From contig NZ_CP020809.1 of NCBI RefSeq assembly GCF_002157835.1, forward strand, positions 930,001 through 994,000: a stretch of 64,000 nucleotides of DNA, written 5' to 3'. A program made the translations under genes and the position numbers. This DNA comes from Mycobacterium dioxanotrophicus (GTDB lineage: Bacteria > Actinomycetota > Actinomycetes > Mycobacteriales > Mycobacteriaceae). Of the stretch, positions 26,251-34,345 are shown one piece after another. A model generated the notes under the pieces. It worked only from the letters and a program-made list of their open reading frames with translations. It was not told the DNA's origin and ran no database searches. Positions within the stretch are counted from its first letter, which is position 1. Every line of letters begins with the position of its first letter.

Positions 26251-27788
26251 TGCACCCCTTCTCGGGTCCCCTTGCTGCGCAGCACGGGTTTGATCACCTT
26301 GCCGCCCGGATTTCGCGGCAACACGTCGAGAAACTCCACCGACCGCGGGGCCTTGAAGTTCGCCAGATGCTCACGCGCATAGGCGATCACGGCGGCCTCA
26401 TCGAGCGCAGTGCCCGGTTTGAGCACCACATAAGCCTTGCCGACTTCGCCGAGGCGTTCGTCGGGCACACCGATCACCGCGGACTCGGCCACGCCGTCCA
26501 ACCGGGCGAGCACCTGTTCGATCTCGGCCGGGTAGACATTGAACCCGCCGCTGATGTACATGTCCTTGAGCCGGTCGGTGATGGTCAGATTTCCTGCGGC
26601 ATCGAGCTTTCCGACGTCGCCGGTGTGCAGCCAGCCGTCGGTGTCGATGGCTGCCGCGGTGGCCTCGGGATCGTCGAGATAGCCGAGCATGACGTTGGGG
26701 CCACGCAGCAGCACCTCGCCGGTGGGCTCGTCGATGCGCAGTTCGAAATCGGCAATCGGCCTGCCGCAGGTGGTGGCCACCGTGACGGCGTCGTCGGTGG
26801 GTCGGCACATGGTGCCGAACCCGGCGCCCTCGGTGAGACCGTATGCGGTGAGCACGATGTCGATGTCCAGCTCGTTCTGCATGCGCTCGATGAGCACGAC
26901 CGGGACCGTGGCGGCGCCGGTGACCGCGAACCGCAGCGAGCTCAGGTCGTAGTCGCTGCGCTTCGGGTGGTCCAGAAGGGTCTGATAGATGGTCGGCGGG
27001 CCGGGCAACACTGTGATGCGCTGCTCGGCAACCGTTTTCATGGCCTGCTCGGGGTTGAATGTCAACAGCGGAACGAGCGTGGCGCCGGTCTGCAGGCAGG
27101 CCAGGATGCCGGCCTTGTAACCGAAATTGTGGAAGAACGGGTTGATGCAGAGGTAGCGGTCGGCGCTGGTGACCTCACCGCACGCCGCCCACGCCGCAGA
27201 GCCGTCCAGGGACTGCCGGTGCGCGCACCGCACGCCCTTGCTGCGACCCGTCGTGCCGGAGGTGAACAGGATGTCGGAGACGTCGTCCGCAGACACCGCA
27301 GCAGCGCGTGCGTCGACCGCATCAAGGTCGATGCCTCGCGCGACGAATTCGTCCCACGTTCCGTCGTCGGCGTCGATCGGCACCCGCACGATGTGGCGCA
27401 GCGCAGGCAGCGCGCCGCGGTCCAGCTGCGACGCGCGATCAGAGCCGAGGAATTCGCCGGCGGCGATCAGTAGCGGCGCTTCGGTGCGCGCCAGGATGTC
27501 GGTGGCCTCGCTGGCGGTGTAGCGCGTGTTCAGCGGCACCATCACGCCACCTGCGTAGTGGGTGGCCAGGCACGCAACCACCCAGTGCCAGGTGTTCGGC
27601 GACCAGATGGCGACCCGGTCGCCGGCCTGGACGCCGAGGTCGATCATGGCGGCAGCGGCCTGGCGGACCTCGGCGCGAAGTTGTCCGTAGGTGAGGTGCT
27701 TATCGGGCGTGACCAGGGCCTCATGGTCGGAAAACTGCACGGCGATCCGGTCCAGGACCCCCGGGACGGTCCTCGGGTCGGTGGTCAT
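26241..27788 (-). CDS. fadD3: HIP-CoA ligase FadD3
   Basis: 515 residues, acyl-adenylating enzyme. The P-loop LFTSGTTGRSKG lies near residue 170, YGLTEGAGFG and the GWLHTGD hinge are present, and the C-terminal lysine is in NPGGKVIKP. The protein reads as FadD3 of M. tuberculosis (Rv3561), which forms HIP-CoA from the cholesterol C/D-ring product and so starts this pathway branch. The ribosome site GAGGAG is five bases upstream of ATG 27788. First gene of the minus-strand unit, transcribed from the KstR2-box promoter shared with fadE30. Confidence 0.93.
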   Translation of the reverse strand: MTTDPRTVPGVLDRIAVQFSDHEALVTPDKHLTYGQLRAEVRQAAAAMIDLGVQAGDRVAIWSPNTWHWVVACLATHYAGGVMVPLNTRYTASEATDILARTEAPLLIAAGEFLGSDRASQLDRGALPALRHIVRVPIDADDGTWDEFVARGIDLDAVDARAAAVSADDVSDILFTSGTTGRSKGVRCAHRQSLDGSAAWAACGEVTSADRYLCINPFFHNFGYKAGILACLQTGATLVPLLTFNPEQAMKTVAEQRITVLPGPPTIYQTLLDHPKRSDYDLSSLRFAVTGAATVPVVLIERMQNELDIDIVLTAYGLTEGAGFGTMCRPTDDAVTVATTCGRPIADFELRIDEPTGEVLLRGPNVMLGYLDDPEATAAAIDTDGWLHTGDVGKLDAAGNLTITDRLKDMYISGGFNVYPAEIEQVLARLDGVAESAVIGVPDERLGEVGKAYVVLKPGTALDEAAVIAYAREHLANFKAPRSVEFLDVLPRNPGGKVIKPVLRSKGTREGVQWT

Positions 27789-27805
27789 TGATGCTCCTCT
27801 AACAA

Positions 27806-27829
27806 AGCAAGTGCTTGGTAGGTTAGCCT
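27806..27829. promoter_or_regulatory. KstR2 box and promoter between fadD3 and fadE30
   Basis: AGCAAGTGCTTGGT at 27806-27819 matches the published KstR2 palindrome AnCAAGnnCTTGnT at every fixed position. TAGCCT at 27824-27829 is a TANNNT -10 whose last base is 7 nt from the fadE30 GTG, and TAACCT read on the minus strand (27825 to 27820) can serve fadD3. Repressor binding would cover the spacer of one promoter and the start site of the other, shutting both until HIP-CoA appears. Confidence 0.9.
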
Positions 27830-27835
27830 ACAGGG

Positions 27836-28984
27836 GTGATAGAGGTCCAGGAGTTCCGGGCCGAGGTCCGGCAGTGGCTCGCAGACAATCTCGTCGGTGA
27901 ATATGCCGCGCTCAAGGGCCTGGGTGGACCGGGTCGTGAACATGAGGCATTCGAAGAGCGGCGCGCGTGGAATCAACACCTCGCCGCCGCCGGGCTCACC
28001 TGCCTGGGGTGGCCCGTCGAGCACGGTGGCCGCGGACTCTCGGTCGCGCACCGGGTCGCGTTCTACGAGGAGTACGCCCGCGCCAACGCTCCCGACAAGG
28101 TCAACCACCTGGGCGAGGAACTGCTCGGGCCGACGCTCATCGAGTACGGCACCCCAGAACAACAACAGCGGTTCCTGCCCAGCATCCGCAATGTCACCGA
28201 GCTGTGGAGCCAGGGGTATTCCGAGCCGAACGCGGGTAGCGACCTCGCCAACGTCGCGACGACGGCCGAGCTGGTCGGCGACGAGTGGGTCATCAACGGG
28301 CAGAAAGTATGGACCTCGCTCGCGCACTGGGCACAGTGGTGCTTCGTGGTGGCGCGGACGGAGAAGGGCTCCAAGCGGCACGCCGGCCTGTCCTATCTGC
28401 TGGTGCCGCTGGATCAGCCGGGCGTCGAGATCCGCCCGATCATCCAGCTCACCGGCGACTCGGAGTTCAACGAGGTCTTCTTCGATGATGCCCGCACCGA
28501 TGCGTCACTGGTGGTCGGAGCGCCCGGAGACGGCTGGCGCGTCGCGATGGGCACACTGACCTTCGAACGCGGCGTGTCGACGCTCGGTCAGCAGATCCGT
28601 TACGCCCGTGAGCATTCCAACCTGGTCGAGCTGGCCAAGCGCACCGGCGCGGCTGATGACCCGCTGGTCCGCGGCGCACTTGTCCGTTCCTGGACCGGGC
28701 TGCAGGCCATGCGGTCGTACGCGTTGGCCACCATGGACGTCGAACAGCCCGGGCAAGACTCGGTTTCGAAGCTGTTGTGGGCCAACTGGCATCGCGAACT
28801 CGGCGAGATCGCCATGGATGTGCAGGGTATGGCAGGCCTGACGCTGGAAGACGGCGAGTTCGACGAATGGCAACGGCTGTACCTGTTCTCCCGCTCGGAC
28901 ACCATCTACGGCGGGTCCAACGAAATCCAGCGCAACATCATCGCCGAGCGGGTGCTCGGCCTACCCCGAGAGGCAAAGGGATGA
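27836..28984 (+). CDS. fadE30: acyl-CoA dehydrogenase FadE30
   Basis: 382 residues, full-length ACAD. HGGRGLSVAHRVAFYEEYAR, QGYSEPNAGSDLAN and NEIQRNIIAERVLGLPREAKG match M. tuberculosis FadE30 (Rv3560c) closely. It dehydrogenates a CoA thioester early in HIP catabolism. GTG 27836 gives a protein beginning a few residues before the conserved VQEFRAEVRQWL. No ribosome site is present, and the -10 sits 7 nt upstream, so the transcript is probably leaderless. The next gene, ipdF, lies 23 bases downstream of the stop. Confidence 0.93.
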   Translation: MIEVQEFRAEVRQWLADNLVGEYAALKGLGGPGREHEAFEERRAWNQHLAAAGLTCLGWPVEHGGRGLSVAHRVAFYEEYARANAPDKVNHLGEELLGPTLIEYGTPEQQQRFLPSIRNVTELWSQGYSEPNAGSDLANVATTAELVGDEWVINGQKVWTSLAHWAQWCFVVARTEKGSKRHAGLSYLLVPLDQPGVEIRPIIQLTGDSEFNEVFFDDARTDASLVVGAPGDGWRVAMGTLTFERGVSTLGQQIRYAREHSNLVELAKRTGAADDPLVRGALVRSWTGLQAMRSYALATMDVEQPGQDSVSKLLWANWHRELGEIAMDVQGMAGLTLEDGEFDEWQRLYLFSRSDTIYGGSNEIQRNIIAERVLGLPREAKG

Positions 28985-29007
28985 CCGGCGCACGCGAGGA
29001 GCAAAAA

Positions 29008-29796
29008 ATGGATTTGTCAGTGGCTCCCAACGAGGTCGAGGGCCATGGCCTGCTGAAAGACAAGGTGGTCCTGGTGACCGCCGCCGCGGGTACGGGCATC
29101 GGCTCGTCCACTGCGCGGCGCGCGCTGCTCGAAGGTGCCGACGTCGTGGTGTCCGACTACCACGAACGGCGGTTGAAGGAGACCCGCGAGCAGCTCGCCG
29201 CGCTGGGCTTGGGCCGCGTCGAGGACGTGGTCTGCGATGTCACGTCCACCGAAGCAGTCGACGCGTTGATTGCTGCGACGGTCGAAAAGATGGGCCGCTT
29301 GGATGTTTTGGTCAACAACGCCGGCCTTGGCGGTGAGACCCCGCTGGTCGACATGACCGACGACGAGTGGGACCGCGTCCTGAACGTCACGCTCACCTCG
29401 GTGATGCGGGCAACCCGTGCGGCGCTGCGGTACTTCCGGGGCGTTGAGCACGGCGGCGTCATCGTCAACAACGCCAGTGTGCTGGGTTGGCGCGCACAGC
29501 ACTCACAGTCGCATTACGCCGCGGCCAAGGCCGGTGTGATGGCGCTGACCCGCTGCAGCGCGATCGAAGCCGTCGAGTACGGCGTGCGGATCAACGCGGT
29601 GTCGCCGAGTATCGCGCGGCACAAGTTCCTGGAGAAGTCGGCATCTGCGGACCTGTTGGATCGGCTCTCCTCCGACGAGGCCTTCGGCCGGGCCGCCGAG
29701 CCGTGGGAAGTCGCGTCGACCATCGCCTTCCTGGCGAGCGACTACTCCAGTTATTTGACCGGCGAGGTCATTTCGGTGTCGAGCCAGCGGGCCTGA
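29008..29796 (+). CDS. ipdF: SDR IpdF (5-hydroxy-HIP-CoA oxidation step)
   Basis: 262 residues, the same length as M. tuberculosis Rv3559c. TAAAGTGIG is the cofactor loop near 25-33, NNAGLGG lies near 103-109, and NASVLGW and YAAAKAG carry the catalytic Ser, Tyr and Lys. In the characterised pathway IpdF oxidises a 5-hydroxy group on the HIP-CoA intermediate. ATG 29008 has GAGGAG at 28996-29001; an in-frame ATG at 28981 overlapping the fadE30 stop is possible but adds residues without family similarity. Confidence 0.9.
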   Translation: MDLSVAPNEVEGHGLLKDKVVLVTAAAGTGIGSSTARRALLEGADVVVSDYHERRLKETREQLAALGLGRVEDVVCDVTSTEAVDALIAATVEKMGRLDVLVNNAGLGGETPLVDMTDDEWDRVLNVTLTSVMRATRAALRYFRGVEHGGVIVNNASVLGWRAQHSQSHYAAAKAGVMALTRCSAIEAVEYGVRINAVSPSIARHKFLEKSASADLLDRLSSDEAFGRAAEPWEVASTIAFLASDYSSYLTGEVISVSSQRA

Positions 29797-29820
29797 GGTA
29801 CGTTACGCACGCGATGTGAA

Positions 29821-29885
29821 CCGCCGATTTTGACACCAGGGCTGTGCTTCGTTGATCACAACAGTCCTGATGTCAAAATCGGCGG
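29821..29885. repeat. 20-bp inverted repeat between convergent ipdF and the VWA gene
   Basis: CCGCCGATTTTGACACCAGG (29821-29840) and CCTGATGTCAAAATCGGCGG (29866-29885) are complementary at 19 of 20 positions around a 25-base loop, and CTGTG/CACAACAG add partial inner pairing. It lies 24 bases after ipdF and 44 bases before the end of the VWA gene, so it may terminate both. The length and near-perfect symmetry also fit a dispersed palindromic element; this needs a genome search. Confidence 0.6.
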
Positions 29886-29929
29886 CATGCGAATTGCGCG
29901 GGGAATCCTGTGCCATCGGCGGCATGTGA

Positions 29930-31084
29930 CTAGGCCTGCTCCATGCCCCGCTGAGCGAGCCCGGTGCGGTCCGCCCAACCTCGGATGTCGCCCTTGTTGA
30001 TGGCCAGCGCCAGCAGTTCGGGAAACGCGTCGGGCGTGCAGGCGAAGGCGGGGATCTCCATGGCGGCCAGGTCTGCGGCGATCTCGCGGTCGAATGACGG
30101 TGCGCCCGAGTCGGACAGCGCCAGCAGGACCACGACTTGGACGCCCGCGTCGACGAGTTGTTTGACCCGGGCCAGCATCTCGTCGCGCACGCCGCCCTCG
30201 TAGAGGTCGGAGATCAGCACGAAGATGCTGTCGGCCGGCCGGGTGATCAAGGTCTGGCAGTAGGCGATGGCCCGGTTGATATCGGTGCCGCCACCGAGCT
30301 GGGTGCCGAACAGCACGTCGACGGGATCGTCGAGTAGATCGGTCAGATCGACCACTTCGGTGTCGAACACCACGAGCGATGTGCGCAACGAACGCATCGA
30401 CGCGATCACCGCCCCGAAAACCGCTGAGTACACGATCGATTCGGCCATCGAGCCGGACTGGTCGATGGCCAGCACGATGTCCTTGGTGACGGATCGGCCG
30501 GCGCGGCGGAATCCGACGAGGCGTTCGGGGATGATCGTGTTCAGATCGGGCTGAAAGGTTTTCAGGTTCCGCGCGATGGTGCGGTTCCAGTCGATGTCGG
30601 CCGACAGCGGACGGCTGGTGCGGGCATTGCGGGACAGTGCTCCGCGCAGTGTGGCCTGGGTGCCGTCGGCGATGCGACGCTCGATGTCCCCGACGACCTT
30701 GCGCACCAAGGCCCGGGCCGAGGCTTTGGACTCGTCGGGAATGGCCTCGCCCAGCGTGATCAGCGTGGTGGCCAACGACAGATCTGGGACCACGCTGTCC
30801 ATCATCTCCGGTTCGAGCAGCAGCATGCGCAGGTTGAGCCGCTCGATCGCGTCTTGCTGCATCACCTGAACCACGGTGCTGGGGAAGTACTTTCGGATGT
30901 CGCCCAACCACCGGGCCACTCGAGGTGCCGAGCCGCCGAGCCCACCTTTGCGGTCGTAGAGCGCCGACAGGGCTTTGTCCATCTCGACGTCACCGCCCTG
31001 CAGGCTCGGCAGTGACTCCGCGTCGGAGCCCAGCACCAGCCGCCACCGGCGGTCGCGTTCGTCGGGGATGGTCTCGTCAGGCAT
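29930..31084 (-). CDS. von Willebrand factor A-domain protein (YehP-like)
   Basis: 384 residues. A helical N-terminal half is followed by a VWA domain with a complete MIDAS: DQSGSM (Asp208, Ser210, Ser212), GGGTDIN and SDLYEGG. VWA proteins with an adjacent MoxR ATPase act as metal-dependent scaffolds or chaperone partners. Last gene of a five-gene minus-strand unit; its ATG lies 8 bases inside the DUF5682 gene end. Its position in the unit parallels E. coli yehP, whose function is unknown. Confidence 0.87.
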   Translation of the reverse strand: MPDETIPDERDRRWRLVLGSDAESLPSLQGGDVEMDKALSALYDRKGGLGGSAPRVARWLGDIRKYFPSTVVQVMQQDAIERLNLRMLLLEPEMMDSVVPDLSLATTLITLGEAIPDESKASARALVRKVVGDIERRIADGTQATLRGALSRNARTSRPLSADIDWNRTIARNLKTFQPDLNTIIPERLVGFRRAGRSVTKDIVLAIDQSGSMAESIVYSAVFGAVIASMRSLRTSLVVFDTEVVDLTDLLDDPVDVLFGTQLGGGTDINRAIAYCQTLITRPADSIFVLISDLYEGGVRDEMLARVKQLVDAGVQVVVLLALSDSGAPSFDREIAADLAAMEIPAFACTPDAFPELLALAINKGDIRGWADRTGLAQRGMEQA

Positions 31085-33260
31085 GGGCGATACCTCGTGC
31101 GAAGATCGCCGCCGCCGCGATCACCGCGGGGCCGGCGCGGTCGGCGTCGATGTCGAATTCGGTGTGGACGGCGGCGCCGGCTGTGGCCACCGCGTGCCCG
31201 ATGTTGCGTTTGATGCCTGCGTCGAAGGTGCTGAAGGTACGACGTACCAGGGGCAGCACGTCGGTGAATTCGGTTGCCGTCAAACCGATCAGCCATTCGT
31301 CGATCACGGAGAGCAGTTCGGTGTCGTGCACCAGCAGCAGCCCGCTGCCGGACAGGAAGCCTTCGATCCAGGCGGACTTCTCGTCGGCGGGCGCACCGAT
31401 ACTCAGGGCGCGGCGCATGCGTCGGGCCGCTTCGGTGGTGGTGAACACCGCGCCGTCGACACCGATCCGGACGAACCGGCCGACCAGGCTGCCGTGCAGA
31501 TCGTCGCGGTCGGCCAGCCGTGCGATGGTGGTCAGCCATTCGCCTCGAACATCGGCATCCAGCAGATCGACGGTGTCGGTCACGGCGTTGACGTGTGCGA
31601 GCATCTCGGCGGCAGCATCGGATCCCAGGCCGGTGAGCGTCGCGGGCAGACCGACGTTGACCCGGCGCAGCAGCGACGTGGTGACCACGCCGAGCGCACC
31701 GGCGTCGGTGCGACGGACATCGCCGTAGCGCAGCGAGCGGGCCAGCGCCGGCAGGGCCGCCATGAGCTCCGTGAGATCGCGGTCGACGGCGGCCTTATTC
31801 TCCAGGATGGCCAGCAGCGGTGCGACAGCCTCGTCGACACCGCCGAGCAGGGCGGCCTCGATGGCTGCGGTGACCTCACCCAGATGCGTGGCGTTCGTGG
31901 CGGTATCGGCCAGTTTGGCCTTGCACGCGCGGTATACCGTATTGCCCCACACCGACGACACCACGACCTTCACGGCGAACTCCGGCAGCCACTGCAGCGC
32001 CCAGGCTTCTTTGAATGTGCCCTGGCCGCTGGTCATCTCGGGCTCGCCCCACGGAATGTCGAGGACGGCGAGCCGGTGCAGCAGGTGGGATTTGGCGAGG
32101 TCATTGGGTTTGCGCAGATCGAGGGTGACCTGCTTGGCAGTTGGATCGGGCTTGAGCCGCAACGACTTCTGCTGCTTGGTGATGTCGGCGAGCAGCGGCA
32201 GCATCGGCAGATGCTGGGGAATGCTGCCCAGCCGTTCACCGATGACCAGCTCGCGCACGATCAGGCCGAACCGGGCATCGGAGCCTTCGCACAGCACGGC
32301 CTCGGTGGCTTCGTTGACCTCGCTCAAACCGGGATGGGCCCGGCCCCGCATCGTGGCCAGCGCGTTGGCCAGCCGCACGCCTTCGATGACGTGCGCCGAG
32401 GAGACGAAGATGTCGTGCGCGCGTAAAGCCCTGGCCGCCAGGGTGAGCCAGGTCTCCACCGGCCGGTCCCGTTCCAGGAACGCGTGCTGGTACCAGCCCG
32501 GGGAGCGGATGCCTGCGCCGTAACCCGACGCCGCGGACAGCCGCGAATGTGTCCACGGTACCCACACTGTCGCGCACTTGACCTTCGGCAGGCCGCGCAG
32601 CAGCGCCGAATCAGCGGTCGCGGCGGGCAGTTTTCCGGCCAAGGCCGGCGCGTGCCAGGCGCCGCACACCACGACCACGGTCGCGAATTCCTTGGCGGCC
32701 TTACGGATCACCTGACGCATGTGTGCTTCGCGCTGCTGCTCGATCGGGTCGTCGTCATCGCCGGGTTCGAGCTCGCGAACCGTCCGCATGGCCTCGGTGA
32801 TCGCGTCGAATCCGCTGCCATCCGTACGGGATTCAACGACGTCATCCCACCACCGTTCGGGGTCGTCGTAGCCCGCGGCGTCGGCGAGCGCCGCGATCGG
32901 ATCGACCCGAACACGGGAGACATCTTCGTGCCGCTGGTCGCGTTGGGCCAGCACGGTGGCGGCGGGCAGATCGCAGAACCGCACCGGCACCTGGTTGCGG
33001 GCGGCCCACAGCAGTGCCTGCCATTCGGGCGAGAAGCCGCCGAACGGCCAGAACGCCGACACCGCGGGATCGTCGACGGCATACGCCATGATCGCCACCG
33101 GCGGCACCATGTCGACGTGGTCGACGTCGGTGGTGAGCGGGTTCGCGTCGGCCGGTCCTTCGATCACCACGATGTCGGGCTGGATCCGGGCCAGCTCGGA
33201 CATCACGGCGCGCGCAGATCCGGGTCCGTGATGCCGAATGCCCAGGACGTGGGTGGTCAC
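31077..33260 (-). CDS. DUF5682-family protein (YehM-like)
   Basis: 727 residues, soluble, no signal peptide. The N-terminus reads GIRHHGPGSARAV (His10-His11), then PDIVVIEGPADA (Glu34), and CGAWHAPAL (His203) follows near residue 200. The order GxxH...S...PDxVxxE...GxxH is reminiscent of the TIKI/TraB/erythromycin-esterase superfamily, so the N-terminal 210 residues may be a hydrolase; this is inference. The remaining 500 residues are mostly helical with no motif I recognise. GTG 33260 overlaps the MoxR gene stop (GTGA). Confidence 0.82.
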   Translation of the reverse strand: MTTHVLGIRHHGPGSARAVMSELARIQPDIVVIEGPADANPLTTDVDHVDMVPPVAIMAYAVDDPAVSAFWPFGGFSPEWQALLWAARNQVPVRFCDLPAATVLAQRDQRHEDVSRVRVDPIAALADAAGYDDPERWWDDVVESRTDGSGFDAITEAMRTVRELEPGDDDDPIEQQREAHMRQVIRKAAKEFATVVVVCGAWHAPALAGKLPAATADSALLRGLPKVKCATVWVPWTHSRLSAASGYGAGIRSPGWYQHAFLERDRPVETWLTLAARALRAHDIFVSSAHVIEGVRLANALATMRGRAHPGLSEVNEATEAVLCEGSDARFGLIVRELVIGERLGSIPQHLPMLPLLADITKQQKSLRLKPDPTAKQVTLDLRKPNDLAKSHLLHRLAVLDIPWGEPEMTSGQGTFKEAWALQWLPEFAVKVVVSSVWGNTVYRACKAKLADTATNATHLGEVTAAIEAALLGGVDEAVAPLLAILENKAAVDRDLTELMAALPALARSLRYGDVRRTDAGALGVVTTSLLRRVNVGLPATLTGLGSDAAAEMLAHVNAVTDTVDLLDADVRGEWLTTIARLADRDDLHGSLVGRFVRIGVDGAVFTTTEAARRMRRALSIGAPADEKSAWIEGFLSGSGLLLVHDTELLSVIDEWLIGLTATEFTDVLPLVRRTFSTFDAGIKRNIGHAVATAGAAVHTEFDIDADRAGPAVIAAAAIFARGIAHA

Positions 33261-34345
33261 GAGTTCAGCACGTCCCGCGATGCCCGGTAGAAGTCGGCCC
33301 AGCCATCGCGTTCCCGCACCACGGCCTCGAGGTACTCGAGCCACACCACCGCGTCGTTGACCGGATCCTTCACCACCGCGCCGACGATGCCCGCCGCGGT
33401 GTCAGCAGGTCGCAGCACGCCGTCACCGAAGTGCGCCGACATCGCGATCCCTTGCGTGACAACGGAGATCGCCTCCGCGGTGGACAGCGTGCCGGACGGC
33501 TGCTTGAGCTTGTTGCGGCCGTCGGCGGTCAACCCGGAGCGCAGTTCGCGGAAAACCGTGACGACGCGGCGGATTTCGTCGGCCGAGGTAGGAACTTCGG
33601 GCAGTTGCAGCGACCCGCTGATGTCGGCGACGCGGCGCGTCACGATCTGGACCTCGTCCTCAAGGCTCGCGGGCAGCGGGAGCACCACGGTGTTGAACCG
33701 GCGCCGCAGCGCCGACGACAGATCGTTGACGCCGCGGTCGCGGTCGTTGGCCGTCGCGATCACGTTGAAGCCCTGCGTGGCCTGCACCTCGGTGCCGAGT
33801 TCCGGTATCGGCAGGGTCTTTTCGGAGAGCACCGTGATGAGCGCGTCCTGCACCTCCGACGGGATGCGGGTGAGCTCTTCGAGGCGGGCGATCTTGCCGC
33901 CCCGCATCGCGGTCATGATCGGCGACGGGACCAGGGCCTGCTCCGACGGACCCTCCGCGATCAGCCGGGCGTAGTTCCAGCCGTACCGCACAGCCTCCTC
34001 GACGGTGCCGGCGGTGCCCTGCACCAGCAGCGTCGAATCCCCGGTCACCGCCGCCGCCAGATGCTCCGACACCCACGTCTTTGCGGTGCCGGGAACCCCG
34101 AGCAGCAGCAGCGCCCGGTCGGTCGCAAGCGTCGCCACGGCCACCTCCATCAGGCGGCGCGGGCCGATGTACTTCGGGGTGATCTCCACGCCCTCAACGG
34201 TTTCGCCACCGAGCAGATACCGGACCACCCCATGCGGGGACATCGACCAGTTCGGCGGTACCGGCAAGGCATCGGCGGCCCGCAGCGCGGCGAGTTCCGC
34301 GGCGAACAACTGCTCGGCATGCGGGCGCAGCAGGGTCGGGTTCAT
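33257..34345 (-). CDS. MoxR-type AAA+ ATPase (YehL-like)
   Basis: 362 residues. Walker A is GVPGTAKT at 83-90. The Walker B position reads IARLEELTR, with Glu instead of the usual Asp before the catalytic Glu. Sensor 1 is in NVIATANDRDRG, and SALRRRFN contains the arginine finger region. MoxR ATPases remodel partner proteins together with VWA proteins. Overlaps its neighbours by four bases on both sides (GTGA, ATGA), so it is made in step with the DUF5691 and DUF5682 proteins. Confidence 0.9.
   Translation of the reverse strand: MNPTLLRPHAEQLFAAELAALRAADALPVPPNWSMSPHGVVRYLLGGETVEGVEITPKYIGPRRLMEVAVATLATDRALLLLGVPGTAKTWVSEHLAAAVTGDSTLLVQGTAGTVEEAVRYGWNYARLIAEGPSEQALVPSPIMTAMRGGKIARLEELTRIPSEVQDALITVLSEKTLPIPELGTEVQATQGFNVIATANDRDRGVNDLSSALRRRFNTVVLPLPASLEDEVQIVTRRVADISGSLQLPEVPTSADEIRRVVTVFRELRSGLTADGRNKLKQPSGTLSTAEAISVVTQGIAMSAHFGDGVLRPADTAAGIVGAVVKDPVNDAVVWLEYLEAVVRERDGWADFYRASRDVLNS

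Noticed and set aside
29821..29885. Insertion-sequence terminal inverted repeats
   Set aside because: Only 25 bases lie between the arms, with no transposase or target duplication; a hairpin or small palindromic repeat fits better.
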